The position numbers and the translations under genes were made by a program. The notes beneath the pieces were generated by a model. The model saw nothing but the letters and a program-made list of their open reading frames with translations. It made no database searches and had not been told where the DNA came from. A DNA stretch of 64,000 bases from Acephala macrosclerotiorum (Eukaryota; Ascomycota; Leotiomycetes; Helotiales; Mollisiaceae), in contig MU119231.1 of assembly GCA_014904845.1 (NCBI GenBank), forward strand, positions 62,001 to 126,000, given 5' to 3'. Positions within the stretch are counted from its first letter, which is position 1. Each line of letters opens with the position of its first letter. Below are positions 1 to 11,008 of this stretch, one piece after another.

Positions 1-2613
1 GAAATGTCTGTTGTGGGTGCTGTCAATGCAAGCTCGGAGGTAGAAATGGGATTCGACAGAATGAAAACGTGCTATGCAGAAACTGAGGCTTGAAAACATC
101 CTGACCCTTGCCGCCGCCCTTCTGCTTGGAGAAATAGGCAAGCTCGACATCAAGAGGATTGCCGCCATTTTCCAAGGTCTTGAGAATCAGCTGAACGTCG
201 TGCTTAATAGTGCGATCGTAGAAGTTTCTGACGTCCTTGCCCTTGGTGGGTGCACCATAACAACGAGCAATCTCTGCTTGACGTCAATACGCTTGACTCG
301 AGCCACATGAACAAAAGGAAAACGTGTAATGTTTTGAGGAGTAGGCATCAGGTCTGACCGTTGCCATCACCACCACCGATCTTCTTAAGACCCAATAACA
401 TGACTTCCTCGGGATCGCCACCGGCGGCCAAGGTGTCAAGAATGAGCTTCACGTCCGGCTTGATCGTTCGGCTGAAGACATGAGTGATTGCCTTTGGGGT
501 GACTGATCTGCCGTAGCAGCGTGCAATTTCTGGGGGGTCATCAGAATGAAAATCGGTCAAAGTGGACAAATTGACAGAAGGGAAACGTGTAATGTGCTCG
601 AGATATTGGGGGGAATCGGCTGACGCTTTCCGGCTCCTGCAGTGCGGACGTTCTCCATCAAAATCACCTCCTTGGGATCTTGTTGGTTCTCGACTGCCTG
701 CTTGAGAGCTCTGACGTTGGGAGTGACGTCGCGCTTCATGTGATTCTGCAGAGCACTCAGGGTGCATTCGCTACCATAGAACTTGAGGATTTCTGCAATT
801 ACATCAATATGAGACCTGCGGGAATTGACAAAATGAAAACGTATAGTGTTGTAGAAGAAGTAGGGACAATCGCTGACGTTTTCCGGTTCCTGCAATGCGG
901 GCACCTTCGACCATAATCACATCTTTTGGATCCCGACCATCATCAGCAGCCTGCTTAAGACTCTTGATGTTTGGAAGGAGATCGCGGTTGTAATGATTCA
1001 GGAATGCCTTCTTGGTGCAATCAGATCCGTAGAGTCTGACGATCTCTGCAATGTCATCAATATGAGGCCCAGGAGATTTGAAGACTCAAAGACAAAATGA
1101 AAACGTGTAATGTGGTCGGTGGAGTGAGTTGTTGCTGACCCGTGCCAGTCTTGCCATCTCTGACGTTCACAACCATGGTGAGGCCCTTGGGGTCTTCACC
1201 CTTGTCGCGAGCTTCTCGAATGGCCTTGGCATTAGGATGGATGTTACGTGCGAACAGCTGTCCTACAGCACCCTTTGTAGCGTCACTGCCGAAGCATGCG
1301 GCGATCTCTGTACAGCATCAACAGCAGTCTTATGAAAGGCCCCCTTAAAGCAGGGTACTTTGCAAACATAATGAAATCGTGCAGTGTGTTTGGAATGTGG
1401 ATGCAATCTAACCCTTTCTAGGCTTGCCATTTCGAACACCCTCGACTAAGATGACGTTCTTAGGGTCTTCTTGGTTGTCGAGAGCAGCTCGAATAGCCTT
1501 GATGTTGGGTTGAATGTCGCGCTGCCAGTGCGTAGTCAAACCAATCTTGGTGCAGTCGCTACCATAGGCCTTGGCAATGTCTGTGATAGAAATCAATAAA
1601 GCGTGTGCGAAGCAAAAATGTGTCAAGACGGAAGGAAAACGTGTAAGATGCAGAGGGTGAGCTCGAGGTGACTACCATTGGATCCTCCTAGGCCAAAGGA
1701 AAGAGGTAGATCTTTTGGATCTCCACCATTGTCCAATGTTTCCCGGATTCTCTTGGCGGCTGGTACTACACGGCGGTTCCATATAGTTTGGACCGCGCTT
1801 GTCGTGCAATCGCTACCGAAGCATCTGGCGAGCTCTGCATCACCCATTAGCATTAGCACCAACTCGTGGTGCTCCTGCTGCATGGAATGCCAAACAAAAG
1901 GGAATGTGTAAAGTGCTCGAGTGAGGGAAAATTCTCGTTGCCTAACCAGAAGAAGAACCTTTGCCACTCATCGCGGCCTCTCCCTTGGTGTCACCTATGT
2001 TCAGGGTGATAGGATCAATGCCATTCTTGACCGCGTCGTTGATCAGCTTTGCGTCAGACTTGAGGCGCCGAAATCTGTTATCAATAGCAGACTTCGTGCA
2101 ATCTCCCCCAAATCTGACTGCAATATCTGGGCGAATATCAACAAGGAAATCGGTGATAAAATAAAATGTAAGGCTAGAATGTGCTGTGTGCAATCAAAAT
2201 AAATGAAGGAAGCTCCAGGCACTGCAGTTGTGGTTACCTTTGGTACCAGCCTGCAGAGCGTCGCTGAGCTCAACCGTGGATGTATCGAGACCTGCATCAA
2301 AGGCCTTTCGAAGGGCTGCGGCATGATCGTCGATCTGCTTCATGCGACCCCAGACAGCTCTGTATGAGGTGCCTCCGCCGTAAAGCTTGCCGACCTCTAA
2401 ACGCAACAAGAATTATCAGGGACCACCAGTTGGAACTCGCAAGACGACAAAAGGAATGTATGAACGATAACGTGAGGGGGGTGAGGCGATGAGGGGGTGA
2501 AGAGACCAAGAAATGCATCACGTACCGTCATAGTTAAGCTTAAGACCAGGATGAGCGGCGACGATAGCTGACAGGAGTCGGACGGAGGATTCGTAGGTCT
2601 TCCAATTTGGCAT
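1..2613 (-). CDS. Modular repeat protein encoded by tandem phase-1 exons (3' end beyond window)
   Basis: Exons on the minus strand read as 2613..2526, 2396..2238, 2126..1947, 1834..1676, 1580..1413, 1307..1140, 1045..878, 792..625, 529..359, 273..106 and 19..<1. The start is the ATG at 2613 (MPNWKTYESSVRLL). Exon 1 (29 codons) plus exon 2 form a helix-rich unit resembling the short Myb/HTH-like units common in fungal proteins. The next eight complete exons (159-180 bases, five of exactly 168) each encode one module. The consensus is E/D/Q-I-x3-Y/F-G-S-D/E-C-T, then a helix with R-x-I/V-x-P-N/D-x-K and D/N-x-x-D-P-K-x-V. Every intron is phase 1 (G or C before the donor, usually rebuilding Glu, Gln or Asp), so exons are symmetric. 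No stops occur in the joined 538 codons. Function is unknown; DNA binding is only an inference from the HTH-like look. Expression and isoforms cannot be seen. Confidence 0.8.
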
Positions 2614-3400
2614 TTTGACGGCGTTCGGAATGATCTGTATCAAGAAAGGTAAGTTAGCATCGATGCGCGTCAAGTATGTATGAAGCAAGGTGCGATGGCA
2701 TAATCTTCAAAAGTGAATGCCAAAGGCGAAGGTAGAAGATCGAAAGTACCGGACTGTGGTAGCTGACGAAAGGTGACAGAAGCTGATCTGTGAAAGGTTG
2801 AAGACTTGAATGAAGATCGGAGACAAGAAGCGGAAGGTGTGTTGAAGAGATGAGTGTGTTGAGGTTGGTTGGAGTCGTGGAAAAGAAAAGGTTGTGTTGT
2901 GGGGTGATATGGTGGGGTGGTGAAGTAACGAGAAAGGCTGAAGGTGAGGCTGAGAAGGAGGAGATCGGGAATTTGGAAGACGCAACGACAAGTTGTACCA
3001 CGAGAACATGGTTAGTTGAACGGAGAAGAAGAAAAGGAAATTGAATTGAGCTCGAGAAGATCGATGAGCTTACCTGTTGGTTATATTTGTGGTGTTGTTG
3101 TTCTAGGGTGTGAAGTCTTGACGTCGGAGGCCAAGATCGGGTTGCCTGGGTTTGGGTTGCGAGCTGTGGGAGGAGGATGTCAGCAAAGGTTCGAAAGATG
3201 TAGAATGGTTTAAAGAAGAAAGGATTGAAAAGAGGGTTGGAGGTACTTACTGCTTGGGTTGAGTGTTAAGGAGATTGTTGTTGCGATCGAGGCTGGAGTT
3301 GCGAGGTTGGGTCGAGGTTGCAATGGGGGAAGAAGAAGTCGAGGCTAGAGTAGAGAGGATGGCCTTAAATAAGTTTTCGAGAAAGGCGAGAAGAGCGAGG
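2614..3400 (-). promoter_or_regulatory. 5' UTR with two introns and TATA-like promoter of the modular gene
   Basis: On the minus strand a TATTTAA element lies at 3371-3365. It is followed by a pyrimidine-rich leader and a GTAAGT donor at 3250. An acceptor (CCCACAG) at about 3164 opens a 90-base exon, 3163..3074, which ends at a second GTAAGC donor at 3073. The matching acceptor (TTGATACAG) is at 2635, only 21 bases before the ATG at 2613. This gives 5' UTR introns of 87 and 439 bases. The larger intron, about 2700-3010, is purine/pyrimidine skewed. Long UTR introns are typical of well-expressed fungal genes. The model rests on splice signals only. Confidence 0.5.
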
Positions 3401-4584
3401 TGGAATTAGCGAGGCTGGCTCAGAAACTGGGAGATTTCGAGGGTGAATCGGTGGGAAGGGGAAAGTTGAGCGTATGAAATGTGCGGCTGGCGTGACCGAG
3501 TGTGAATCTCTCAAGGGAAGTAGAGTCATCTATCAAAGCAAACTTGGGCGCAAATCATCAATTCTCGCTGTGAAGAGCCCATTCGAGTTTCTACATCTGT
3601 ATCTCATTACCTGCATCGCGATTCTACAATTTTCTAGGCCATTTGAATCGTGGTTGGCATTCTTCGCTCTTTGTTCAGTAATGGTTGTCTCGATGATGTT
3701 AACGGCAGCTGCACATTTTCACACTCACCTCTAGCGAACCCCGCCCAACTCCAACCTGCGACCAGCCTCCGCCTTCTATTTCTCCCTCGCCTACTGCCGC
3801 GCACCTGTCGATCCTTCCCAGGTTCCTAGATTGCTTTTTTTCGGATAGTGAGATGTGATGGGGAGCTGGAACCAGCAGCCAATCGCGAAGAGCCGTTGCC
3901 AATTGACATTGCAAGGTCAGGCACTCGAAGACTTGATAATGGCCTTGAGAATTAGGAACATTCGGAATACCTGCCCATTCAAGTCAGCGATATTAGAACT
4001 GCGCCAAATACTGGGCAAACCGTGGCTGTTGGGAATTTGGTCTGCAATGCTAGGTCCGTTACCGGAGGACATGAGAATAGCTCTGAGGCATCGGCACATC
4101 CGAAGAGGTGGCCCACCGAGGGCTTCCAGACAAGAGATGCTGCTACACGGAATATGCTGTCGTGAATTGAGATGGGGGTTAGCAATGTGCCAAAGAGCCA
4201 GTGACAGCTTACACTGCAAAGTCAGTACGCGAATGCCCCCGAGTATTCGGGACATTCGGGATTGTTGCCCGTCAAGAGCCTGAGAGGACGATCAAACATT
4301 ATGCTTGACGGCCGGGTCGGAGGTGGAGATTAAGCCGATGGAAGAGTTCAACCGACTGCTGAGCAGCATCTCAATCCCCCAGCACGGCCGGGACTTTTCG
4401 AAGGTGCAATTGTACCTAGGGGCGCTGCATAATCTTGGCCGACGGGAGACAAGTTTTCAGGTAGCCAAGTGAAGTGGTTTGAGAAAGTCCTCAGGGAGCG
4501 AGGACATCGAGCCTCGATGCGCAGACACCCTTTCCACGCCAAAGGCGGGTACAATTCAAATATTTCATCTATACAAACAAATAT
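3401..4584. other. Gene-free interval
   Basis: No convincing gene is visible between the modular gene and the PQ-loop gene. The interval holds short uninterrupted frames without recognisable domains. It also contains the decayed repeat at 3909-4290 described separately. The 3' end of the PQ-loop transcript must lie in its right part. Confidence 0.5.
3909..4290. repeat. Three decayed tandem units of roughly 140-155 bases
   Basis: The core motif CATTCGG (or CATCCGA), about six bases, then TGCCC (or TGGCCC) recurs near 3957, 4093 and 4249. The flanks match weakly: GCAAGGTCAGGCACTCGAA near 3911 resembles GCAAAGTCAGTACGCGAA near 4214. In one frame of each strand the units stay in phase. The plus-strand frame has three related IR/RIR segments and the minus-strand frame has three G-x-x-x-R-M segments. 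It could be a worn gene fragment or a non-coding repeat. The period is irregular and similarity is low. Confidence 0.3.
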
Positions 4585-5541
4585 CTATCCTAATCTTACA
4601 TCCTTCTCCCCCACAAGTGTTCTGATTCCGATTGAGTGCGCATGATGATCATACGCGTGCCCATTCATTCTCATCTCATGTTCCTTGATCACAGGCTCCC
4701 CCTTGTCTCCATAGACCCAATACTGCCCACCAAGAAACAAGTCGCAACACATCTGGAAGATACCGCAGAGTTTGAACGTCCATGGGATCTCAGAGGTGGC
4801 TGTGAAAAACCAAAACATCTTCATTATGTCACCTGCAATCCAACTGGCAAGCACTGAAAGTCGGAAACCCTTGCAAGATCTCGCTCGGAAATTTGCTAGG
4901 ATCTGCGGGAGTGGGAGTGTGGCTTCGATCGAAAGGCCGATGACCCCGATACTGGCAGAGTATAGGGAGTATAACGAAGGAATCGGCGAGAGGAGGAGCT
5001 CGAGGCATGTGAGGCCGATGAAGAGGTACAGGAGGAATTGCCAGTATCTGCATGCACCCTAATCAGTGGCTGGTCGCAGACCATGGATATCCTTGAGAAC
5101 GACTTACGGCTTGGGGGACCGCCATTGCCAGAAGTTATATGGTCTTGAGACCCCAAATTCGCCCTCTCTGGCACCAACAAACGGCAGATGTGCTTCTCCT
5201 CCTTTCGACGAGGGTGACGGTCGGTGATCCAATGCCACCTTTAAAAGGACCAATTGAATCGCGATCATTATGAATGATTGTATAAGTAAAGAAATATCGA
5301 ATTTTGCGCCAGGGTAATAGAAGACCCTATAGATTACATCAGTTCTGTCTGCAATTCCAGCTCAGGATGTGACGTACCTTAACAGAGATGCCACCAGCAT
5401 GATCAATGGAATGTCCATCGAAAAGCCGGCGCTAGATTTCGTCCGATGTATCGAGTATGTCTGGTCGGCATATGAAGTTATTGGCGATATTATGATGAAA
5501 ATAGGAGCAATGGCTCCCATTATGCAGGAGAGGATTCCCAT
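4585..5541 (-). CDS. PQ-loop repeat membrane protein (SLC66A2/PQLC1-like, Any1-type)
   Basis: Three exons, 5541..5378, 5326..5108 and 5047..4585, give 281 residues. The first PQ-loop half starts right after the ATG (MGILSCIMGAIAP) and contains the TRSTAGFS-like stretch HRTKSSAGFSMDIPLIM. A hydrophilic linker with the family's F-W-Q-W motif (YNFWQW) follows. The second half carries the diagnostic EATLPLPQILANFRARSCKG and WIAGDIMK. About seven membrane spans are expected. Relatives act in endosome/Golgi membranes; yeast Any1 opposes phospholipid flippase activity, so a role in phospholipid asymmetry is likely but inferred. The exon 3 acceptor was chosen at GCATGCAG because it alone keeps the W-Q-x-F-L-L frame. 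The gene lies head to head with the FGAM synthase gene, 388 bases away. Confidence 0.88.
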
Positions 5542-5929
5542 GGTGTCGTAAATTTCGAATTTGGCGGATTGGATTCTGTGTTGAAATTTCGAGGGAATAG
5601 TCAGATTTAGTCAGAATCCAACTGTGGAGAGTGCACGGCGAAGGATGATATGTACAAAGAACGAGAGTAATGGTAGAAATTAACGCGTTGAATGTCCGAC
5701 AAAGGGTGAGATGCTCAAGTCAGGATTCAGCATTAGGCCAAGTATTTTTATTTGAGATTATAGATCAGCACGGATGCATGGGGCGGCGCTGATTGGCGTC
5801 TTGGGACAGGTTCTTTTCTTTCGCGGACCGACACTTTTTCCGATGACCCCTCATACTTTTCGTTTTTCGAACCCCACCATATTTTTCACAGAAATATGTA
5901 GCCAAAGACACTGCTTCCACGATCGCAAG
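5542..5929. promoter_or_regulatory. Shared divergent promoter region, PQ-loop gene / FGAM synthase gene
   Basis: The 388 bases separate two start codons facing away from each other. No clear TATA box was found. A direct repeat of TTAGTCAG-like sequence lies near 5600-5615 (AGTCAGATTTAGTCAG). It is not a perfect Gcn4/CPC1 site, although purine genes in fungi are often under such control. An upstream in-frame ATG at 5774 could extend the FGAM synthase by 52 residues, but that extension lacks family similarity. Confidence 0.45.
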
Positions 5930-8900
5930 ATGGAGCATCTCACCTTCCCGGGCGATGCCTGCTTCACATCATCCGAAGCTGAGAAGCTCAAGGACAGAAT
6001 CGGCAAGTTGGGAACACGAGTTCGCGAAATTCAAGGGATTTGGATGCACTACACACACTTGAAGGAACCAGGAAACGACTCTATCAAGACGAAAATCACT
6101 CAGCTTATTCCAGGAACAGAGGATGCCAACTCTTTAGAAAAGCAGCCAGGAAGCTTGTCCGAGGTTTACTACATTACTCCTCGAAATATCTCACCATGGA
6201 GCTCAAAAGCCACGAGCATCGCTCATGTTTGCGGTCTCAAGACGGAGGTAGAGCGCATCGAACGAGGTCGCGCTATCTTGGTTACCTTTGCCGAACCATT
6301 CGAAAGCGAGGAGATCACATTCAAAGATATTCTCTACGATAGAATGACTGAGAATATCAGTAAGACCGAGCCGGATCTCCATCAGATGTTCGCCGAAGGC
6401 CAGCCATACCCTTTGGAGATCATTAACTTGTCAGCTGATGGAGCCGATGCCATTGAAGTATTGAAGGCATACAATAAAGAGCGAGGACTTGCTCTTGATC
6501 AACTTGAGATGGAGTATCTCGTCCAGGCCTACAAGAAGCTGGGGAGGAATCCCCACGACATAGAGCTCTTTATGTTTGCGCAAGTCAACTCAGAGCATTG
6601 CAGACACAAGCAATTCAATGCCAGCTGGACCATTGATGGTATGAGCATGGGTCCGAGTCTCTTTGAGATGATCCGCAACACACATAGGCAAAACCCTAAC
6701 TACACCGTCTCGGCCTACAGTGATAATGCAGCCGTTCTCGAAGGAGAAGTGGCGAGCTTTTGGGCACCCGATTACTCTACGAGGAGCTGGAGACAAACCA
6801 AGGAGAAAGTCCATTTCCTTGCCAAGGTGGAAACTCACAACCACCCAACAGCGATTTCTCCCTTTCCTGGAGCTGCTACTGGTTCTGGTGGAGAGATCAG
6901 AGACGAAGGCGCTGTTGGAAGAGGATCCACGCCTAAGGCTGGTCTTTGTGGTTTCTGGGTCTCTGACCTCTTGATTCCAGATCACACAGAGCCGTGGGAA
7001 ATCGACTTTGGAAGGCCTGTACACTACGCCAGCAGTCTGGATATCATGCTCGAGGCCCCAATTGGTAGCGCTCGATTCAACAACGAGTTCGGAAGACCTT
7101 GTCTTACTGGATGCTTCCGCACACTTCTGGCTGATGTAGATACTGGTGTCGATGGCCACGATATGCGTGGGTACCACAAACCGTAAGCTTCAGATTCTCA
7201 TATCGTTACTTCTTTCATGTTCGCCCTAAAGTCTTGGGAAGTGCGTTGCTCCTGACTCGTGCATGTCCCTCGATAGATCACATGCAGAGTCATTTTGAGA
7301 TTGCCAACATCCAAGTCCACTTCTAAACTTTTGCCAAATATTATGCTGACTGGGGCATAGTATCATGATTGCTGGAGGTGTTGGCACTGTCCGGCCACAG
7401 CACGCTCTCAAGGATGGCCGAGACGTCAAAGAAGGCGCTCACGTGATTGTCCTTGGAGGTCCTGCAATGCTCATCGGCCTTGGTGGCGGAGCCGCGTCCA
7501 GTAGCACCTCCGGGGAAAGTTCTGTTGAACTAGATTTCGACAGTGTCCAGCGTGGCAATCCAGAGATGGAACGCAGAGCCCAGATGGTTATTAATGCTTG
7601 CGTAGCGCTGGGAGAGAATAACCCAATTGCTTTCATTCATGATGTCGGTGCTGGAGGATTATCAAATGCGCTACCCGAACTTGTCAAAGATGCTGGATAT
7701 GGTGGAAATTTTGAGCTTAGGCAGGTGGAAAACGCCGATAGGAGTATGAGCCCCCTACAAATATGGTGTTGTGAAGCTCAGGAACGGTACGTTATGATTG
7801 TCAACAAAGATGGACTCAATAGATTCGTCAGCATCTGCAGTATGTTTTCCTCGAACCCTTTTTCAATATTATTCTAATCTTTCCAGACCGAGAGCGATGT
7901 GGGTTCTCAGACGTTGGCACTGTTCTGGAGAAGGATCAGGACGGCGTCGCGAGGTTGATTGTCACTGATCGGGAGTCAACCGAATACCCTCAGCCGATTG
8001 ACGTACCAATGCCAACACTGTTTCCCAAGGATAGAAGACTTGATCGCATTGTCAAATCGAGAAAGCCAGTATTGACGCGGTTCGATGCCAGACAATGTCT
8101 AACGGATGCCTACCCTCAATTTCCAGAACACGATTTGTTGACAAAAGCCGTTGAACGTGTTTTCAAGCTACCATCAGTGGGCTCGAAATCATTCCTGATC
8201 ACTATCGGGGACCGAACTGTTGGAGGTATGGCCGTCAGAGATCAAATGGTTGGTCCATGGCAGGTCCCTGTCTCAAATGTGGCAGTCACTGTTACTGCAT
8301 TGAATATCGGGGACAAAATTAAGACTGGAGAGGCTATGAGCATGGGTGAGAAACCTACGCTCGCTCTCATCTCTCCAGCCGCATCTGCCAGAATGGCTGT
8401 AGCGGAGAGCTTGTTGAATCTTGCTGCAGCGCATATTCTCCGCGCAAAGGATGGAGATCTAAAAAGAGTTCGCCTCTCCGCAAACTGGATGGCTGCTGTA
8501 AACCATCCTGGTGAAGGCGCCGCTCTCTATGAAGCAGTTCATGCTATTGGTATGGACTTGTGCCCTAAACTTGGCATCAGCATCCCCGTCGGCAAAGACT
8601 CGACATCAATGAGAGCTTCGTGGAAAGATCGAGAGAGTGGAAAGGCCAAGAGTGTAACTGCTCCCATGACAGTAGTAATCTCTGCCTTCGCACCTGTTGC
8701 AAATGTTCGCAATACTTGGACACCCGCCTTGCGCAGAGTTGAGGATGTCGGAGAGACCATACTGATGTACGTTGATCTTGCCCAAGGTCACAAAGCATTG
8801 GGTGGATCAGCACTCGCCCAGACTTTCGGTCAACTAGGAGATGAAGCTCCTGATGTCAGAGATCCGGACCTCATACTGGATTATTTCGATGCCATATCTC

Positions 8901-10234
8901 AGATGCATGAATCAGGAGTTGTCCTCGCATACCATGACATCTCAGATGGGGGCATGATCGCGACTCTGGCTGAGATGATGTTTGCAGGCCGCTGTGGAGC
9001 AGAAGTCATGATTGACAGCTTCTGCAAGAGCTCGGCGCTGCCAGATGTGATCGACACTCTCTTCAATGAGGAGCTCGGTGCTATCTTCCAAGTTCGCAAA
9101 TCAGATGAGATGAAGTTCATCAGTTGCTTCTCAACATGCGGTCCGCCCAAGGGCTTGGTCAGAAAGATTGGTCGTGTTCCACAAACTTCGAAGCAGCAAC
9201 TTTCCATTCGATTCGGCCAAACATCCATCCTACGCATGGAACGCTCCGAAATGCAGCAACTCTGGTCCTCTACCTCGTACCAGATGCAACGCATCCGAGA
9301 CAATATCGAGTGCGCTGACGCTGAATACGAAAACATCAAGGATGACCATGATCCGGGTCTTCACTACAAGCTAACCTTCGATCCGAAAGATACCATCCTA
9401 CCGCTCACCTCTTCCCTCACATCCTACTTCAGCAAAGCTCCTCGTGTCGCCATTCTCCGAGAACAAGGCGTGAATGGTCATGCCGAAATGGCCTTTGCTT
9501 TCAAAGCCGCTGGTTTCGATCCCATCGACGTCCACATGACAGACATCATCTCAGGCCTATCCCTCGCAGAATTCGTCGGCATCGCAGCCTGCGGTGGATT
9601 CTCCTACGGCGACGTCCTCGGAGCCGGCCAAGGCTGGGCCAAATCCATCCTCATGCACGAAGAGAATGCTCGTCCAGAATTCAAACGCTTCTTTGAGAGA
9701 CCGGACACATTCGCTCTTGGTGTCTGTAACGGTTGTCAGATGTTAACTAGAATCGCGGAATTGATTCCTGGGACGCCACATTGGCCTCTTTTCTTAGAAA
9801 ATAAGAGTGAGCAGTTTGAGGCTAGAGTTTCAATGGTTAAGATTCAGGATAACAATGCTAAGAACCCTTCTGTGTTCTTGCATGGAATGAATGGGTCTTC
9901 ATTACCTATTGCTGTTTCGCATGGAGAGGGTAGAGCTTCGTTTAAACATCAGTCTCATCTTGAGGCTATGAATGCCGATGGTTTGATCCCGATTCGGTAT
10001 ACGGATAATAGAGGAAGCGTCACGACTAGATATCCGTTCAATGCTAATGGCAGTCCTGAGGGTATTGCTGGTGTTAGGTCTTTGGATGGAAGAGTGTTGG
10101 CTATGATGCCTCATCCAGAGAGAACTATCATGGTGGACGTTGGGAGTTATGTACCGAAAGAGAAGGCGGAGCAATGGGGAGAGTTTGGCCCTTGGGTTAG
10201 GATGTTTAGGAGTGCGAGACGGTGGGTTGGTTGA
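5930..10234 (+). CDS. ADE6: Phosphoribosylformylglycinamidine synthase (FGAM synthase, PurL/Ade6 type)
   Basis: Three exons, 5930..7182, 7361..7839 and 7887..10234, encode 1359 residues, the usual size for the eukaryotic fused enzyme. It converts FGAR to FGAM with ATP and glutamine, the fourth step of de novo purine synthesis, in the cytosol. The linker and catalytic half contain VNSEHCRHK and [19 protein letters not shown]. The second half contains PVGKDSTSM and HDISDGG. A C-terminal class I amidotransferase begins near residue 1094, with the nucleophile in GVCNGCQML (about 1190) and the His/Glu pair in MPHPER (about 1317). The start at 5930 ([12 protein letters not shown]) was chosen for its A at -3 and family-like N-terminus. 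Intron 1 splices HKP to IMIAGG, a conserved join. Nothing appears damaged. Confidence 0.97.
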
Positions 10235-11008
10235 GTGCTTCTTGCATGCATGGACTTTCTTGTATCTTGGTTTTGTATTTAGGTGTTCTTTGGAGAGAGG
10301 GACAATTGATTTTGAAATTTACCTTGCTCTGCCCCACTACTGTGATCCTCTATAATATCCCACCCTCGCACGCTGCGAAGAACATTTTGACTGTTGTTGT
10401 AGTGAGGTTTCAGAAATCGATACCCCCGAAAATTAGCGAGAAGTCCTTGTAATGGAGTACCAGAGCCCGAAACCATCTGTATCTCCGGCCCGAAGCCACG
10501 ACGCTAGAAACGCACTCCAATCTGGTGGGGTAAATCACCTCCAACTTCTCTTCCTTCCTCTCAACATGCCAGAATGCCTACAGCCTGCAACAACGCTCCT
10601 TCCATGGGATATACTCGACTGCTTCTACAAATACGCGTCTGTGATCGCCAATCGAGAGCATGTCTGGTGCAGCGGTCATCCAAGACGCGGCATCGGCGAT
10701 GGAGCTGTTCTGACGCGCCTGTTTTCTATGGGATGGCCCAACGCCCGACATGATCGTTGTACCATAACGCCAGCAGTCATCGCAGATGCAGAGGCACCGA
10801 AGGCCCACCTATTGGACGTCAACACACCTTCGGAGGCATGGTTGGTGGTGGCTATGGTATGGTAGGTGAAATGCAAGGCATCTACAGCCTCACTTAACAC
10901 TGGCTTTACTAGATGAAAACACCACATCCACAATATCTTTCACTCGTATGCTCTCCGTTCATTTACACGACATCGAGCCAGACCACGCGAAACCAGACTC
11001 TCTTCGCA
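10235..11008. other. Intergenic, FGAM synthase to NLR1
   Basis: The interval holds the 3' flank of the purine gene and the promoter of the NLR gene. A 99-codon frame at 10566-10865 has no recognisable features and was not called. No repeats or RNA genes were seen. Confidence 0.5.

Noticed and set aside
3855..4283. 142-codon plus-strand frame
   Set aside because: It is open only because of the weak repeat beneath it. There is no domain, no splice context, and the opposite strand is equally open.
10452..10865. Plus-strand frame of 137 codons before NLR1
   Set aside because: No recognisable domain, no conserved start, and composition like the surrounding intergenic DNA.
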